Source: Nitrosotalea sp.
GTDB lineage: Archaea; Thermoproteota; Nitrososphaeria; Nitrososphaerales; Nitrosopumilaceae
Direction: 5' to 3'
Assembly: GCA_031296345.1 (NCBI GenBank)
Contig: JARLFW010000148.1
Location: 1-31,147, forward strand
Length of the DNA stretch: 31,147 nucleotides
Numbering within the stretch: position 1 is the stretch's first letter; each line of letters begins with the position of its first letter. Shown piece after piece: positions 1-7,379 of the stretch. Both the position numbers and the translations under genes were made by a program. The notes under the pieces were generated by a model. That model was not told the DNA's origin and did no database searches. It saw nothing but the letters and a program-made list of their open reading frames with translations.

Positions 1-567
1 CATTATTCTTTCAGTATAGTCATCTTGTTGAATGAAATTTCTGTCCAAGAAAACAGTGAGATTATCAACTTTATATTTAGAACCAGTCATGGCAGCTTCC
101 CAGACTTGTCCTTCATCGGATTCACCATCTCCTATAATTGTGTAAATGTGATGATTTTTCCCATCAATTCTTGCTGCAAGAGCCATTCCAGTTGAAAATG
201 ACAATCCTAATCCAAGTGAACCACCACAGAACTCAACTCCAGGACATTTGAGGTCTGGATGACCTTGCAATCTGCTTCCAAATTTTCGTAGAGTCTCCAT
301 TTCAGATTTGTCAAAAAATCCAGCTACTGCAAGGTTTGAGAATAGTCCAGGGGATGCATGTCCCTTGGATAAAACAAGTCTATCCCTGTCTTCCCAAAGA
401 GGGTTCTTTGGATTATATTTTAGGAATTTGAAATACATGCACCCCATAATTTCAGCCATGGAGAATGAACCACCCGGATGACCAGATCCTGCATTAGTAA
501 TTCCTTTAATCACAAGTTTTCTTGCTTCTTTTACTCTCTTGAAAATATGATAGTAGTTTAGGGCCAT
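1..567 (-). CDS. Transketolase, N-terminal subunit (partial)
   Basis: The reading frame opens at an ATG (565-567) and runs off the left edge, giving about 189 residues. The product is the thiamine-diphosphate-binding half of a split transketolase, which moves two-carbon units between sugar phosphates in the non-oxidative pentose phosphate pathway. Visible family motifs are GHPGGSFSMAE near residues 29-39, LSKGHASPGLF near 66-76, and the ThDP-binding GDGESDEGQVWEA near 147-159. The lysine-glycine-histidine of the second motif and the GDG of the third are intact. Archaea commonly split transketolase into two genes; the C-terminal subunit is expected just beyond position 1 on the same strand, but this cannot be seen. 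Split architecture is inferred from the family. Confidence 0.93.
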   Translation of the reverse strand, partial: MALNYYHIFKRVKEARKLVIKGITNAGSGHPGGSFSMAEIMGCMYFKFLKYNPKNPLWEDRDRLVLSKGHASPGLFSNLAVAGFFDKSEMETLRKFGSRLQGHPDLKCPGVEFCGGSLGLGLSFSTGMALAARIDGKNHHIYTIIGDGESDEGQVWEAAMTGSKYKVDNLTVFLDRNFIQQDDYTERIM

Positions 568-678
568 ACCCAATCCATAATTTGAATTTCAGTATTACTA
601 GAATTCAAATTCATGATTTTTACCGTATTTGTATCAAATAAAAAGTTATTTCACAAAATATTAATCCAAAAACAACTT

Positions 679-1077
679 ATGGTAAACATGAGTATCAAAG
701 AACTTGTTCCCCTTGTGATTTATGACGATAAATGTTATCTTTGTTCAAAATTTGCCAGTGTTGTTCATGCCTTTGCTAAAGACAAGATCTTGATCGTAGG
801 TCATTATTCCGATATAGGTATGAAAATAAAATCAGAGATTTTTAAGCAAAATTATGATTCTACCAAGATGTTCTGGTTCATAACAAAGAAAACTGCCTAT
901 GGTGGAAGAGCAGCAATTTTGCCTCTTCTCCAAAGCATTCTGATGAGCAAGTCAAGAACAAAATTAGAGTATATCCCATCTTCTAGTTGTAGTCAAGATT
1001 GTAAAACCTCTAGAGCATTTTTTACAAGAACAAAGAGTTTACTTTGCAATAGTGAAAAAATACCTCTAAAGTATTAG
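679..1077 (+). CDS. DCC-like (DUF393-type) thiol protein
   Basis: A 132-residue protein if started at ATG 679 (another ATG lies at 688). The frame extends up to 613, but those extra 22 residues look unlike a protein start of this family. Near the N terminus it has a hydrophobic strand followed by D16-D17-K-C19-Y-L-C22, matching the DxxCxxC signature of the DCC/DUF393 thiol-disulfide oxidoreductase-like family, which usually begins with a similar strand and then the CxxC. The middle has a tryptophan-phenylalanine strand and a YGGRAAIL segment, similar to the family's usual second half. The C-terminal part carries three more cysteines. Function within the family is largely unknown; a redox role is inferred from the CxxC only. 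It lies between the divergent transketolase gene and a convergent zinc finger gene two bases away. Confidence 0.6.
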   Translation: MVNMSIKELVPLVIYDDKCYLCSKFASVVHAFAKDKILIVGHYSDIGMKIKSEIFKQNYDSTKMFWFITKKTAYGGRAAILPLLQSILMSKSRTKLEYIPSSSCSQDCKTSRAFFTRTKSLLCNSEKIPLKY

Positions 1078-1079
1078 AA

Positions 1080-1208
1080 TTAGTATCCTCTACTGTTCCT
1101 GTCAGGAGTTCCACTATTTGGATTTCTAAATCCATGCTTATCCATCATATGATTTAGGAATCTAATGTCGTCAGAGAATTTTTCTCCGCATATAGAACAA
1201 TTGCTCAT
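1080..1208 (-). CDS. Small C2H2 zinc finger protein
   Basis: A 42-residue protein read from ATG 1206-1208. The frame is open further upstream to 1310, but that extension overlaps the divergent gene's promoter and looks like untranslated sequence. It contains one finger, C4-x2-C7-x12-H20-x4-H25, with the typical phenylalanine (F11) and leucine (L18) spacing, followed by a polar tail of Gly/Asn/Arg. Single-finger proteins of this size are frequent in archaea and may bind nucleic acid or protein; the target is unknown. Its stop lies two bases from the stop of the convergent DCC-like gene. A TATA-like element (1228-1237) sits about 24 bases upstream, consistent with a leaderless start at 1208. 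Confidence 0.7.
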   Translation of the reverse strand: MSNCSICGEKFSDDIRFLNHMMDKHGFRNPNSGTPDRNSRGY

Positions 1209-1227
1209 AATACTACTAAGTAACCGC

Positions 1228-1237
1228 GATCTTTTTA
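1228..1237. promoter_or_regulatory. TATA-like element shared by two divergent genes
   Basis: The sequence TCTTTTTAGG lies about 24 bases from the zinc finger start (1208, minus) and about 28 bases from the HicB-like start (1261, plus). Both distances suit an archaeal box A driving leaderless transcripts. Inferred from spacing and composition only. Confidence 0.3.
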
Positions 1238-1260
1238 GGTTTTGTAAACAATACAGTATA

Positions 1261-1518
1261 ATGCAAAATAACCGAAAAATACACAAAATCACCTTTACCA
1301 TAACACCCAACGCAAATGGCTATGTCGTAGGATGTAATGAGATACCATCACTATTCACAGATACGCCATCAATTGTAGAGGTAGACAGAATCGTCAGAGA
1401 ACTTCTCCTGGAATATATCAATGACTTTCCAGATGATTCGGAAAAAAAGGGCTTTGATAAAGACACACCAATAGAGACGATGTGGTATGCCACTCCTAAT
1501 TCTGTAGCACTAGAATAG
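1261..1518 (+). CDS. HicB-like small protein
   Basis: An 85-residue protein from ATG 1261; the frame stays open to 1165, but the upstream part overlaps the divergent zinc finger gene. The N-terminal strand-strand-helix pattern (ITFTITPNANGYVVGCNEIPSLFT, about residues 10-33, then an amphipathic helix to about 53) resembles the HicB/DUF1902 fold: a beta hairpin with the 'gYvv.c.EipgLfT' run followed by a helix. HicB proteins are usually antitoxins with a C-terminal DNA-binding domain, paired with a small HicA toxin. Here there is no HicA partner on either side and no obvious DNA-binding domain, so it is probably a free-standing domain protein. The stop is only a few bases from the 3' end of the convergent 5S gene. 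Confidence 0.6.
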   Translation: MQNNRKIHKITFTITPNANGYVVGCNEIPSLFTDTPSIVEVDRIVRELLLEYINDFPDDSEKKGFDKDTPIETMWYATPNSVALE

Positions 1519-1522
1519 AAAA

Positions 1523-1640
1523 GGCGCCAGCACTACTGCTTCCCAAGGGCTCTCGCACCTTAGTAGCACAGTAGCGACATTGGGTTTGACTTCCGGGTTC
1601 GGAATGGGACCGGGTCGGACCCCAACGCTGTGGCCGGCTT
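1523..1640 (-). rRNA. rrf: 5S ribosomal RNA
   Basis: The minus strand carries the conserved 5S core: GGTCCCATTCCGAACCCGGA followed by AGTCAAACCC (about 1615-1586), the loop B/C signature, and a helix IV/V region ending in AGTAGTGCTGGCGC. The 5' GCCGGC (1638-1633) pairs with the 3' GCTGGC (1531-1526) to close helix I. The span of about 117 bases is normal. It stands alone, with no 16S, 23S or tRNA beside it. A T-rich run (CCTTTTCT on the minus strand) follows directly and probably ends the transcript. The exact ends may be off by 1-3 bases. Confidence 0.93.
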
Positions 1641-1685
1641 ATTTTCTTTAGTTTCTAATGTTATGTATTAATCTTACTTGATAGA

Positions 1686-1695
1686 GATATAAAAT
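1686..1695 (+). promoter_or_regulatory. TATA box of ABCE1 gene
   Basis: GATATAAAAT is centred about 25 bases before the ATG at 1716. This matches the spacing expected for an archaeal box A with a transcript that starts at or next to the start codon. Confidence 0.5.
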
Positions 1696-1715
1696 CAGAA
1701 AGGGTGTAGTTACAC

Positions 1716-3500
1716 ATGACCCACCGAGTAGCAGTCTTAGATAAAGAAAATTGTCAGACCAAAAAATGTGGATTAGAGTGTATAAAATATTGTCCAGTAA
1801 ACAAGATGGGATCAGAGTGTATAGTTCTAAATGAAGAAACCGCCAAGGCTCAAATCGATGAGGACATTTGCAATGGATGTGGAATTTGTGTCAAGGTTTG
1901 TCCATTTGATGCAATAACAATTGTCAACTTGGCAGAGGAATTAAAAACAGATAAGATTCATCAATATGGACAGAATGCATTTAGACTCTATAAAATTCCA
2001 AGTTTGAAGAAAGGTCAAGTCATGGGTCTGCTAGGAAGAAACGGTATAGGTAAGAGTACAGTTGTAGGTATATTATCTGGAAATCTAAGACCAAACTTGG
2101 GGAATTTTGCATCACCTCCAGAATGGAGTGAAATTTTAAAACATTTTCAAGGTACTGAACTTAAACCGCATTTTGAGAAAATTGCAAATAACGAATTAAA
2201 GGCATCTATAAAACCTCAGCAAGTCTACAACTTGGCAAAAGTATTTGATGGTACTGCAAAAGAACTTTTTGAAAAATATGATGAACGTGGAAAAGCAAAA
2301 GAATTGATTCAACAACTTGGATTACAAAATTCTTTAGAAAATAGACTAGCAGATCTAAGTGGAGGAGAATTACAAAGAATAGCTGTGGCAGTTGCCGCGT
2401 CAAGAGAGTCAGACTTCTATTTCTTTGACGAGCCCTCATCTTACAATGATGTCTTTCAGAGAATCGGAGTTGCAAGAGTGATTCAAGATCTTGCTAAAAT
2501 TGGAAAGAGTGTGATGGTAGTAGAACATGATCTAACATTGCTAGATTATCTTAGTGATTTTATTGAGATTCTTTATGGTGAGCCTGCAGCATATGGCATA
2601 GTTGCAAGCATGCTATCAACCAAGGTTGGAATCAATGTATTCCTAGATGGATATCTTCCTAATGAAAACGTCAGGTTCAGAGATATCGCATTCAAATTTG
2701 ATGCAGTTAACACCATAGAGGAATTTGTTACAATTGAGAATATCATGACATATCCAAATTTAGAGAAAAAATTTGCTAATTTTTCTCTCTCAATTGAAGC
2801 AGGTAGAGTAAGGAAAAGCGAAGTTTTAGGTATTGTAGGTGCAAATGCATTAGGAAAAACAACCATGATGAAGATGATTGCAGGTGTTGAAAAGCCTGAT
2901 TCTGGAAATATAGAAAGCAAAGTAAAGATTGCTTACAAACCACAGTATCTAACAAATGATTATGATGTTGATGTAATTACACTTCTTGAAAAAGCACATG
3001 GTGGAACGATAGAAGAAACTCCAGAAGAGGAGATCATAGTCAGTCCAATGAAGATAAAAAAATTATACAATAAATCTATCAAGAATTTATCAGGTGGAGA
3101 ACTTCAAAAAGTAGCAATTGGCGCATGTCTTTTGCAAAAAGTTGACATTTATGCACTTGACGAACCTTCTGCATTTTTGGATGTTGAAGATAGAATAGCT
3201 GTAGCAAAACTTATTCAAAGATATGTAAGATCATATGGAAAATCTGCAATAATAGTTGACCATGACATTCAACTTATGGATTTGATTTCTGATTCAATTG
3301 TCATATTTCATGGAACCCCTGGAAGAGAGGGTCATGCAACAACTCCAAAACCCAAAGTTGAGGGCATGAATGAATTCTTGAAATCTCTTGAAATGACATA
3401 CAGACGAGATGAAACAAGTATGAGACCCAGAGTCAACAAATTGGAGAGTCGACTGGACAGAGAACAAAAACAATCTGGAAAGTTTTACTATAGAAATTGA
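1716..3500 (+). CDS. ABCE1/RLI ribosome-recycling ATPase
   Basis: This 594-residue protein is full length for ABCE1 (RNase L inhibitor homologue), which splits post-termination and stalled ribosomes in archaea and eukaryotes. Order of domains: a ferredoxin-like domain with two 4Fe-4S motifs (first group C13/C18/C22/C26, second C52-x2-C-x2-C-x3-C62-P); NBD1 with Walker A G107-T115, signature LSGGELQ at 214-220, Walker B FYFFDEP around 234-240 and switch H271; then the hinge; then NBD2 with Walker A GANALGKTT at 375-383, signature LSGGELQ at 458-464 and Walker B IYALDEP around 478-484. NBD2's P loop reads NALGK rather than the usual NGxGK, a mild change. The next gene starts within its stop codon, so the two are probably co-translated. 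Confidence 0.97.
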   Translation: MTHRVAVLDKENCQTKKCGLECIKYCPVNKMGSECIVLNEETAKAQIDEDICNGCGICVKVCPFDAITIVNLAEELKTDKIHQYGQNAFRLYKIPSLKKGQVMGLLGRNGIGKSTVVGILSGNLRPNLGNFASPPEWSEILKHFQGTELKPHFEKIANNELKASIKPQQVYNLAKVFDGTAKELFEKYDERGKAKELIQQLGLQNSLENRLADLSGGELQRIAVAVAASRESDFYFFDEPSSYNDVFQRIGVARVIQDLAKIGKSVMVVEHDLTLLDYLSDFIEILYGEPAAYGIVASMLSTKVGINVFLDGYLPNENVRFRDIAFKFDAVNTIEEFVTIENIMTYPNLEKKFANFSLSIEAGRVRKSEVLGIVGANALGKTTMMKMIAGVEKPDSGNIESKVKIAYKPQYLTNDYDVDVITLLEKAHGGTIEETPEEEIIVSPMKIKKLYNKSIKNLSGGELQKVAIGACLLQKVDIYALDEPSAFLDVEDRIAVAKLIQRYVRSYGKSAIIVDHDIQLMDLISDSIVIFHGTPGREGHATTPKPKVEGMNEFLKSLEMTYRRDETSMRPRVNKLESRLDREQKQSGKFYYRN

Positions 3501-3505
3501 CAAAG

Positions 3506-4333
3506 ATGCTAAAACAGGCAATGATTGGAATCCTCACAGAAGTAGAGGCAGACGAGCTTTATGGTGCCTTTGATCAGATAGGAAATATAATCATACTAAG
3601 AGTTCCAGATTCTCTTTTACAGAAAAGAAAGATAATTGGCGAAGTACTTTTAGATAAAGTAAAGACAGCCAAGTCAGTCTATTGCCAATCATCTCCAGTT
3701 GAAGGGGATTTTAGAATAAGAAAACTTGAGTTGCTTGCAGGAGAAGACAAGACTGAGACTGAATACAAAGAACATGGTTGTAGGTTTAAGGTAGATGTAG
3801 AAAAGACTTTTTTTTCTCCTAGGCTTTCAACTGAGCGAGATAGAATTGCAGGATTAATCAAAGAGGGTGAGATAATAATCAATATGTTTGGTGGTGTAGG
3901 GATATTTTCTATTGTTGCAGCAAAGAAAAAGAAGTGTCATGTTTACAACATAGATATCAATCCGGATGCAGCTAGATTATGCTCAGAGAATATACTATTA
4001 AACAAATTACAAGGAACTGTTGAATCCATAGAAGGTGATGCTACAAAAGTAATAGAAGAAAGATTGCTTGAAGCAGGAGACAGAGTTTTAATGCTATTAC
4101 CTGAAAGATCAGATGAATTTTTAGAGTCTGCAATAAAAGCCGCAAAGAAAAAAGCGATAATTCACTATTATTGTCACATCCACGCAGAAAAAAAAGACCA
4201 GGTAGCGTCACTTGCACCACAGCATTTTCTAAGTGTTGTAAAGGTCAAATCAGAAATTTTAGGGGCAAAAATAGTAAGACCAGTCGGTCCAAGGTTTTAT
4301 CAAGCAGTTGTTGATGCCGCAATATCCAAGTAA
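3506..4333 (+). CDS. Trm5-like tRNA (guanine37-N1) methyltransferase
   Basis: A 275-residue protein from ATG 3506; a TTG at 3497 that overlaps the ABCE1 stop (TTGA) would add three residues. It matches domains D2 and D3 of archaeal Trm5, which methylates N1 of G37 in tRNA using S-adenosylmethionine. Seen: VEGDFRIRKLELLAGE (65-80), KEHGCRFKVDVEK (88-100), SPRLSTER (104-111, including the catalytic-type arginine R106), KEGE (119-122), the SAM motif NMFGGVG (127-133, usually DMFAGVG), and YNIDINPDA (147-155). The usual NLP motif of motif IV reads LLP (197-199), so the normally conserved asparagine is leucine. The N-terminal D1 domain found in longer Trm5 proteins is absent, which explains the shorter length. 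Family membership is firm; normal G37 activity is less certain. Confidence 0.85.
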   Translation: MLKQAMIGILTEVEADELYGAFDQIGNIIILRVPDSLLQKRKIIGEVLLDKVKTAKSVYCQSSPVEGDFRIRKLELLAGEDKTETEYKEHGCRFKVDVEKTFFSPRLSTERDRIAGLIKEGEIIINMFGGVGIFSIVAAKKKKCHVYNIDINPDAARLCSENILLNKLQGTVESIEGDATKVIEERLLEAGDRVLMLLPERSDEFLESAIKAAKKKAIIHYYCHIHAEKKDQVASLAPQHFLSVVKVKSEILGAKIVRPVGPRFYQAVVDAAISK

Positions 4334-4555
4334 TTACTTGTCATCTGTTACAAGAGAAGATGGAGATGGTCTTGAAGTTGCCATGTTGTATCCTATCCAA
4401 GAAATGACTCCAAGAATTCCTCCCACTGCCATCAATACTGAGAGCTGTAGTACAATAGGACTCCATTCAGAGAGCATCAGAAGATACGCGTAAAGAAAAA
4501 ACCCTACAATTGCTAAGACAAAGATCATAATTCCAATATTTCGTTGTCTTGTCAT
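4334..4555 (-). CDS. Two-helix membrane protein, unknown function
   Basis: A 73-residue protein with two strongly hydrophobic segments (about residues 8-27 and 35-56), a basic N terminus (MTRQRN) and a polar Ser/Pro-rich tail ending in TDDK. The stop abuts the convergent Trm5-like gene (stop at 4333), so nothing lies between them. The basic start and its spacing from the GNAT gene, 35 bases away on the same strand, suggest a real gene that may be read with or after the acetyltransferase. I do not recognise a family. Confidence 0.6.
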   Translation of the reverse strand: MTRQRNIGIMIFVLAIVGFFLYAYLLMLSEWSPIVLQLSVLMAVGGILGVISWIGYNMATSRPSPSSLVTDDK

Positions 4556-4590
4556 AAGCTAGAGTCTTTTTCTGACTTATTTATTTTAAT

Positions 4591-5100
4591 CTAGTAAGCG
4601 AACTCAATTGCCATAAGATATGCATCTTCGCCATCACGATAGTAGGCTTTTAGTCTCTGTTTTATTACAAATCCGAGTTTTTCATACAATTTTACGGCTT
4701 CATTGTTACTACATCTCACTTCAAGATAGAGCTCATCACATTTTTTCAATTTTACTCCTGCAATAGACTCTTGAACTAGACCTTCTCCAATTCCTTTGCG
4801 TCTATGATCTGGTAAGACTGCTACTGATACAACATGACCTTTTTTTACAAATCCAAGTTTTTTGAAGTTTGAAAAGCCATATTCAATTTTACACATGATA
4901 TATCCAACAAGTCTCTTGTCTACCTCAGCTACTAGAAATGCTTCAGGTAATTCAGTAAGTAGACTTTCATAGAAATAGTCAGAATAATGTTCTGGTAATG
5001 TTTTCAGGTTTATCTCCATAGTTGAAATTAAATCAGATAGATCGCATCTTCTAACGACACAGTTTCCAATTTCTCTTAATGCTACCTGCATCCTGATCAT
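4591..5100 (-). CDS. GNAT N-acetyltransferase (RimI/Ard1-like)
   Basis: A 169-residue GNAT-fold enzyme. Such proteins move acetyl from acetyl-CoA to an amine; the archaeal RimI/Ard1 group acetylates protein N termini. Seen in order: the strand/helix start VVRRCDLSDLISTMEIN (about 14-30), the loop LPEHYSDYFYESLL typical of Ard1-like proteins, motif A VVSVAVLPDHRRKGIGEGLV with acetyl-CoA-binding R-R-K-G-I-G, and motif B LEVRCSNNEAVKLYEKLGF, ending in YYRDGEDAYLMAIE. All are close to the archaeal Ard1 consensus. The start is ATG 5100, with a second ATG three codons in. An AT-rich element around 5121-5130 lies about 25 bases upstream. Confidence 0.9.
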   Translation of the reverse strand: MIRMQVALREIGNCVVRRCDLSDLISTMEINLKTLPEHYSDYFYESLLTELPEAFLVAEVDKRLVGYIMCKIEYGFSNFKKLGFVKKGHVVSVAVLPDHRRKGIGEGLVQESIAGVKLKKCDELYLEVRCSNNEAVKLYEKLGFVIKQRLKAYYRDGEDAYLMAIEFAY

Positions 5101-5268
5101 ACTGGAATTATTAATTATTTAACTTTAAGCAAATAAGGGAAATAATTAAAGCCAGCCAAGGATGCATATCTGAACATATCAACTCTTGACGAAGTTCTAT
5201 CTGATGTTTCCTCATATTTTACCATAGTAGGATTCAATCAAAGTCCAACTATACTACAGATCGAGATT

Positions 5269-6249
5269 TTGGGAAATAATGTATCTGAGAAATTCCCTCA
5301 ACTGGTTCGAAATATGGAATCAAAGAATATGATAGTCAGATTAGAATCAAATTTTGGGAAAACATTTTTACTGATTTCAAGATTTATGCCTCCAAAGTCA
5401 CGACGTTCTTGGATTCCAAGAGCATTGTTTATCGCAACAATAATAACTGTAATGATTGATGGTTACTATCGAGCCATCAGTACAAATTCAATTGTGAAAG
5501 GAGATGACCCATTATACATTGCAGTTCTATACACCATCTCCTTACTTGGAATACTTGGAATTCATGAACTTGGTCACATGATTGCATCAAAGAAACACAA
5601 ACTCAAGATTAGCTGGCCTTATTTTATTCCAGGAATTCCCATACTGGGTTTCATACCAACTTTTGGAGCTCTCATAATGTCTCGCGGATTAATTGTAAAT
5701 AGAAACATACTTTTTGACATTGGTATTTCTGGTCCCATAGCAGGCCTTATTGTAGCAATAATTGTTTCTACATATGGGGCATACATATCTCCAATGGTAC
5801 CAAGTTCACAAGCCCATGAACTTTTACAAAATTCAGGTCTTATGGAATTACATTCTAGCATACTAATGGATGCAACAATTTCCCTTGTTGGAAAACATGT
5901 TCCCAATCAAGAACTTGTAATGTCACCAGTTTTGTTAGCTGCGTGGTTTGGATTTCTCATAACATTTCTTAATCTTTTGCCAGCATGGCAACTTGATGGC
6001 GGTCACATAGCTAGAGCAACCTTTGGCGTTAAATGGCACAGAATTTTGACATATGCAAGTATAGGAATACTATTTTCTACAGGATATTACATAATGGCAT
6101 TATTTGTTTTGATGTTTAGTATGAGAAGTCAGGATGTAAAACCATTAGATGATATTTCACCATTATCTAAAAAAAGAAAAAGAATGTTTGCACTAGTTAT
6201 TACACTTGCGTTTCTTTGTGCACCATTACCATTTTCCATTTTTACCTAA
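5269..6249 (+). CDS. Site-2 protease family (M50) membrane metalloprotease
   Basis: A 326-residue polytopic protein from the TTG at 5269. Zinc-binding HELGH is at 99-103 inside a transmembrane helix, and LPAWQLDGGH near residue 240 supplies the third ligand (aspartate of the LDG motif), so both halves of the S2P active site are intact. About six membrane segments are visible. S2P enzymes cut substrates within the membrane, often to release regulators. The start is doubtful: the same frame is open back to 5146 and the added residues (about 33 from a CTG at 5170) read like a folded N-terminal domain, continuous with the PxxLQIEILGNNVSEKFPQL region. The gene's 3' end overlaps the convergent LarA-like gene by 8 bases. 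Confidence 0.9.
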   Translation: MGNNVSEKFPQLVRNMESKNMIVRLESNFGKTFLLISRFMPPKSRRSWIPRALFIATIITVMIDGYYRAISTNSIVKGDDPLYIAVLYTISLLGILGIHELGHMIASKKHKLKISWPYFIPGIPILGFIPTFGALIMSRGLIVNRNILFDIGISGPIAGLIVAIIVSTYGAYISPMVPSSQAHELLQNSGLMELHSSILMDATISLVGKHVPNQELVMSPVLLAAWFGFLITFLNLLPAWQLDGGHIARATFGVKWHRILTYASIGILFSTGYYIMALFVLMFSMRSQDVKPLDDISPLSKKRKRMFALVITLAFLCAPLPFSIFT

Positions 6250-7330
6250 GTAATACATGTGAGCCGTCAGGAACAATTACGACTTTTTGTCGATCACCAT
6301 ATGTTTTAAGAACATAATCAATGGCTTGTTTTGCTCCACTAAATGGAATCATTCCAAGTTTATCTTTAGTGAAAAGATGTGGTAAAATTGATACAATACC
6401 TATTCCAAATTTTTTGTGCATCTCTGTTAGAAATAGAAGATCGTCCATTCCCTCTATGTACTTGGAAGGATTTTTTAGTCGATCTAGGCTCATTCTGCCT
6501 TCTACATACTGCTGGATTGCTTCAGAACCTAACCCATGTTTACACTCTGCAAGAAGAATTACCAATCCTTCTTCCTTTATAGCATTTGAGCAATTCCAAA
6601 TGCTTGACAGAGATCTGCTCAATGTTTCATTGCTTGATTCTTTTCCAGTGCTGACAATTCCCACTCTATGTTTTTCAGTCTGTTGTATTGCAATAGATGA
6701 TAATGATGTTGAGAGTAAAGAAGTCGATGATGGATGGCCAGTTGCGATATCAACTACTCCCGTTTGATTTGCTACAATTTCTATAGCAGATATTTCAAAT
6801 CCATCAGTAAATTTTTTTGCTACATCCATAGTTTTTAATTCATAGCCAGGAAGAGGAAGATTTCCCTCCCTTTTCTCATATGCCTCAAGCATATTGTCTT
6901 TGCCAAATCTTCGTAATAATTTAGTAGAGATGTTATTGTATCCAAACAAAGCATCAAATTCCATCTCACCAATAAAAATAAGATTTGCATTAGAAAATTG
7001 AGATGCGTTAAATTCTGATATAGATATCGTGGGATCAGAAAAAATATTTTTTAGAGAATGTAAGTTTGATTTATCTACCAAGAATTTAGGTTTTGGAAAA
7101 GATTTCTTTGTACAAATATCCAACAAAACTGAGATAACTTTTTGAATAGTTTTAGAATGCTCCATAATAACAAATTCTGTAGGTTTTGACATGTCAAGAG
7201 ATTCCAATTTCGTTGCAATCTCTGAATCACTCAAGTTTACACCTCCAGGAACTAGCTGTTTTTCCAGATTCTCTGCCTTTACATCAAGAACTACGTCTGT
7301 AGGTCCATAACTGAGCCAAATTTCAGGCAT
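6242..7330 (-). CDS. Divergent LarA/DUF2088-like protein
   Basis: A 362-residue soluble protein. The N terminus (YGPTDVVLDVKAENLEKQL, residues 8-26, then a 'PGG...SDSEIATKLES' run) and the C-terminal half (EEGLVILLAECKHGLGSEAI, then PHLFTKDKLGMIPFSGAKQAIDYVL and VVIVPDGSHVLL at the end) look like the two domains of the lactate racemase LarA family, which uses a nickel-pincer cofactor. However, I cannot find the usual SGGxKxxxPG stretch or the normal histidine and lysine set of the active site in the middle; that region reads LFGYNNISTKLLRR. It may be a non-catalytic or re-purposed relative. It is divergent from pyrE and shares a TATA-like element with it. Confidence 0.5.
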   Translation of the reverse strand: MPEIWLSYGPTDVVLDVKAENLEKQLVPGGVNLSDSEIATKLESLDMSKPTEFVIMEHSKTIQKVISVLLDICTKKSFPKPKFLVDKSNLHSLKNIFSDPTISISEFNASQFSNANLIFIGEMEFDALFGYNNISTKLLRRFGKDNMLEAYEKREGNLPLPGYELKTMDVAKKFTDGFEISAIEIVANQTGVVDIATGHPSSTSLLSTSLSSIAIQQTEKHRVGIVSTGKESSNETLSRSLSSIWNCSNAIKEEGLVILLAECKHGLGSEAIQQYVEGRMSLDRLKNPSKYIEGMDDLLFLTEMHKKFGIGIVSILPHLFTKDKLGMIPFSGAKQAIDYVLKTYGDRQKVVIVPDGSHVLLR

Positions 7331-7348
7331 ACCATACCGATGGGACAG

Positions 7349-7360
7349 TTAAAATAAATC
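7349..7360. promoter_or_regulatory. TATA-like element between divergent larA-like gene and pyrE
   Basis: TTAAAATAAATC is centred at about 7354, which is 26 bases before the pyrE GTG (7380, plus) and 24 bases before the LarA-like ATG (7330, minus). One element could position transcription in both directions, and it supports the GTG as the true pyrE start. Confidence 0.45.
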
Positions 7361-7379
7361 TAGTTCGGTAAATTTTGCT

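Noticed and set aside
613..678. Longer start of the DCC-like protein at 613
   Set aside because: The added 22 residues are not family-like, while the strand before the CxxC begins naturally from 679 or 688.
2206..2475. Minus-strand frame inside the ABCE1 gene
   Set aside because: It overlaps the conserved NBD1 of ABCE1 and its translation has no domain-like pattern.
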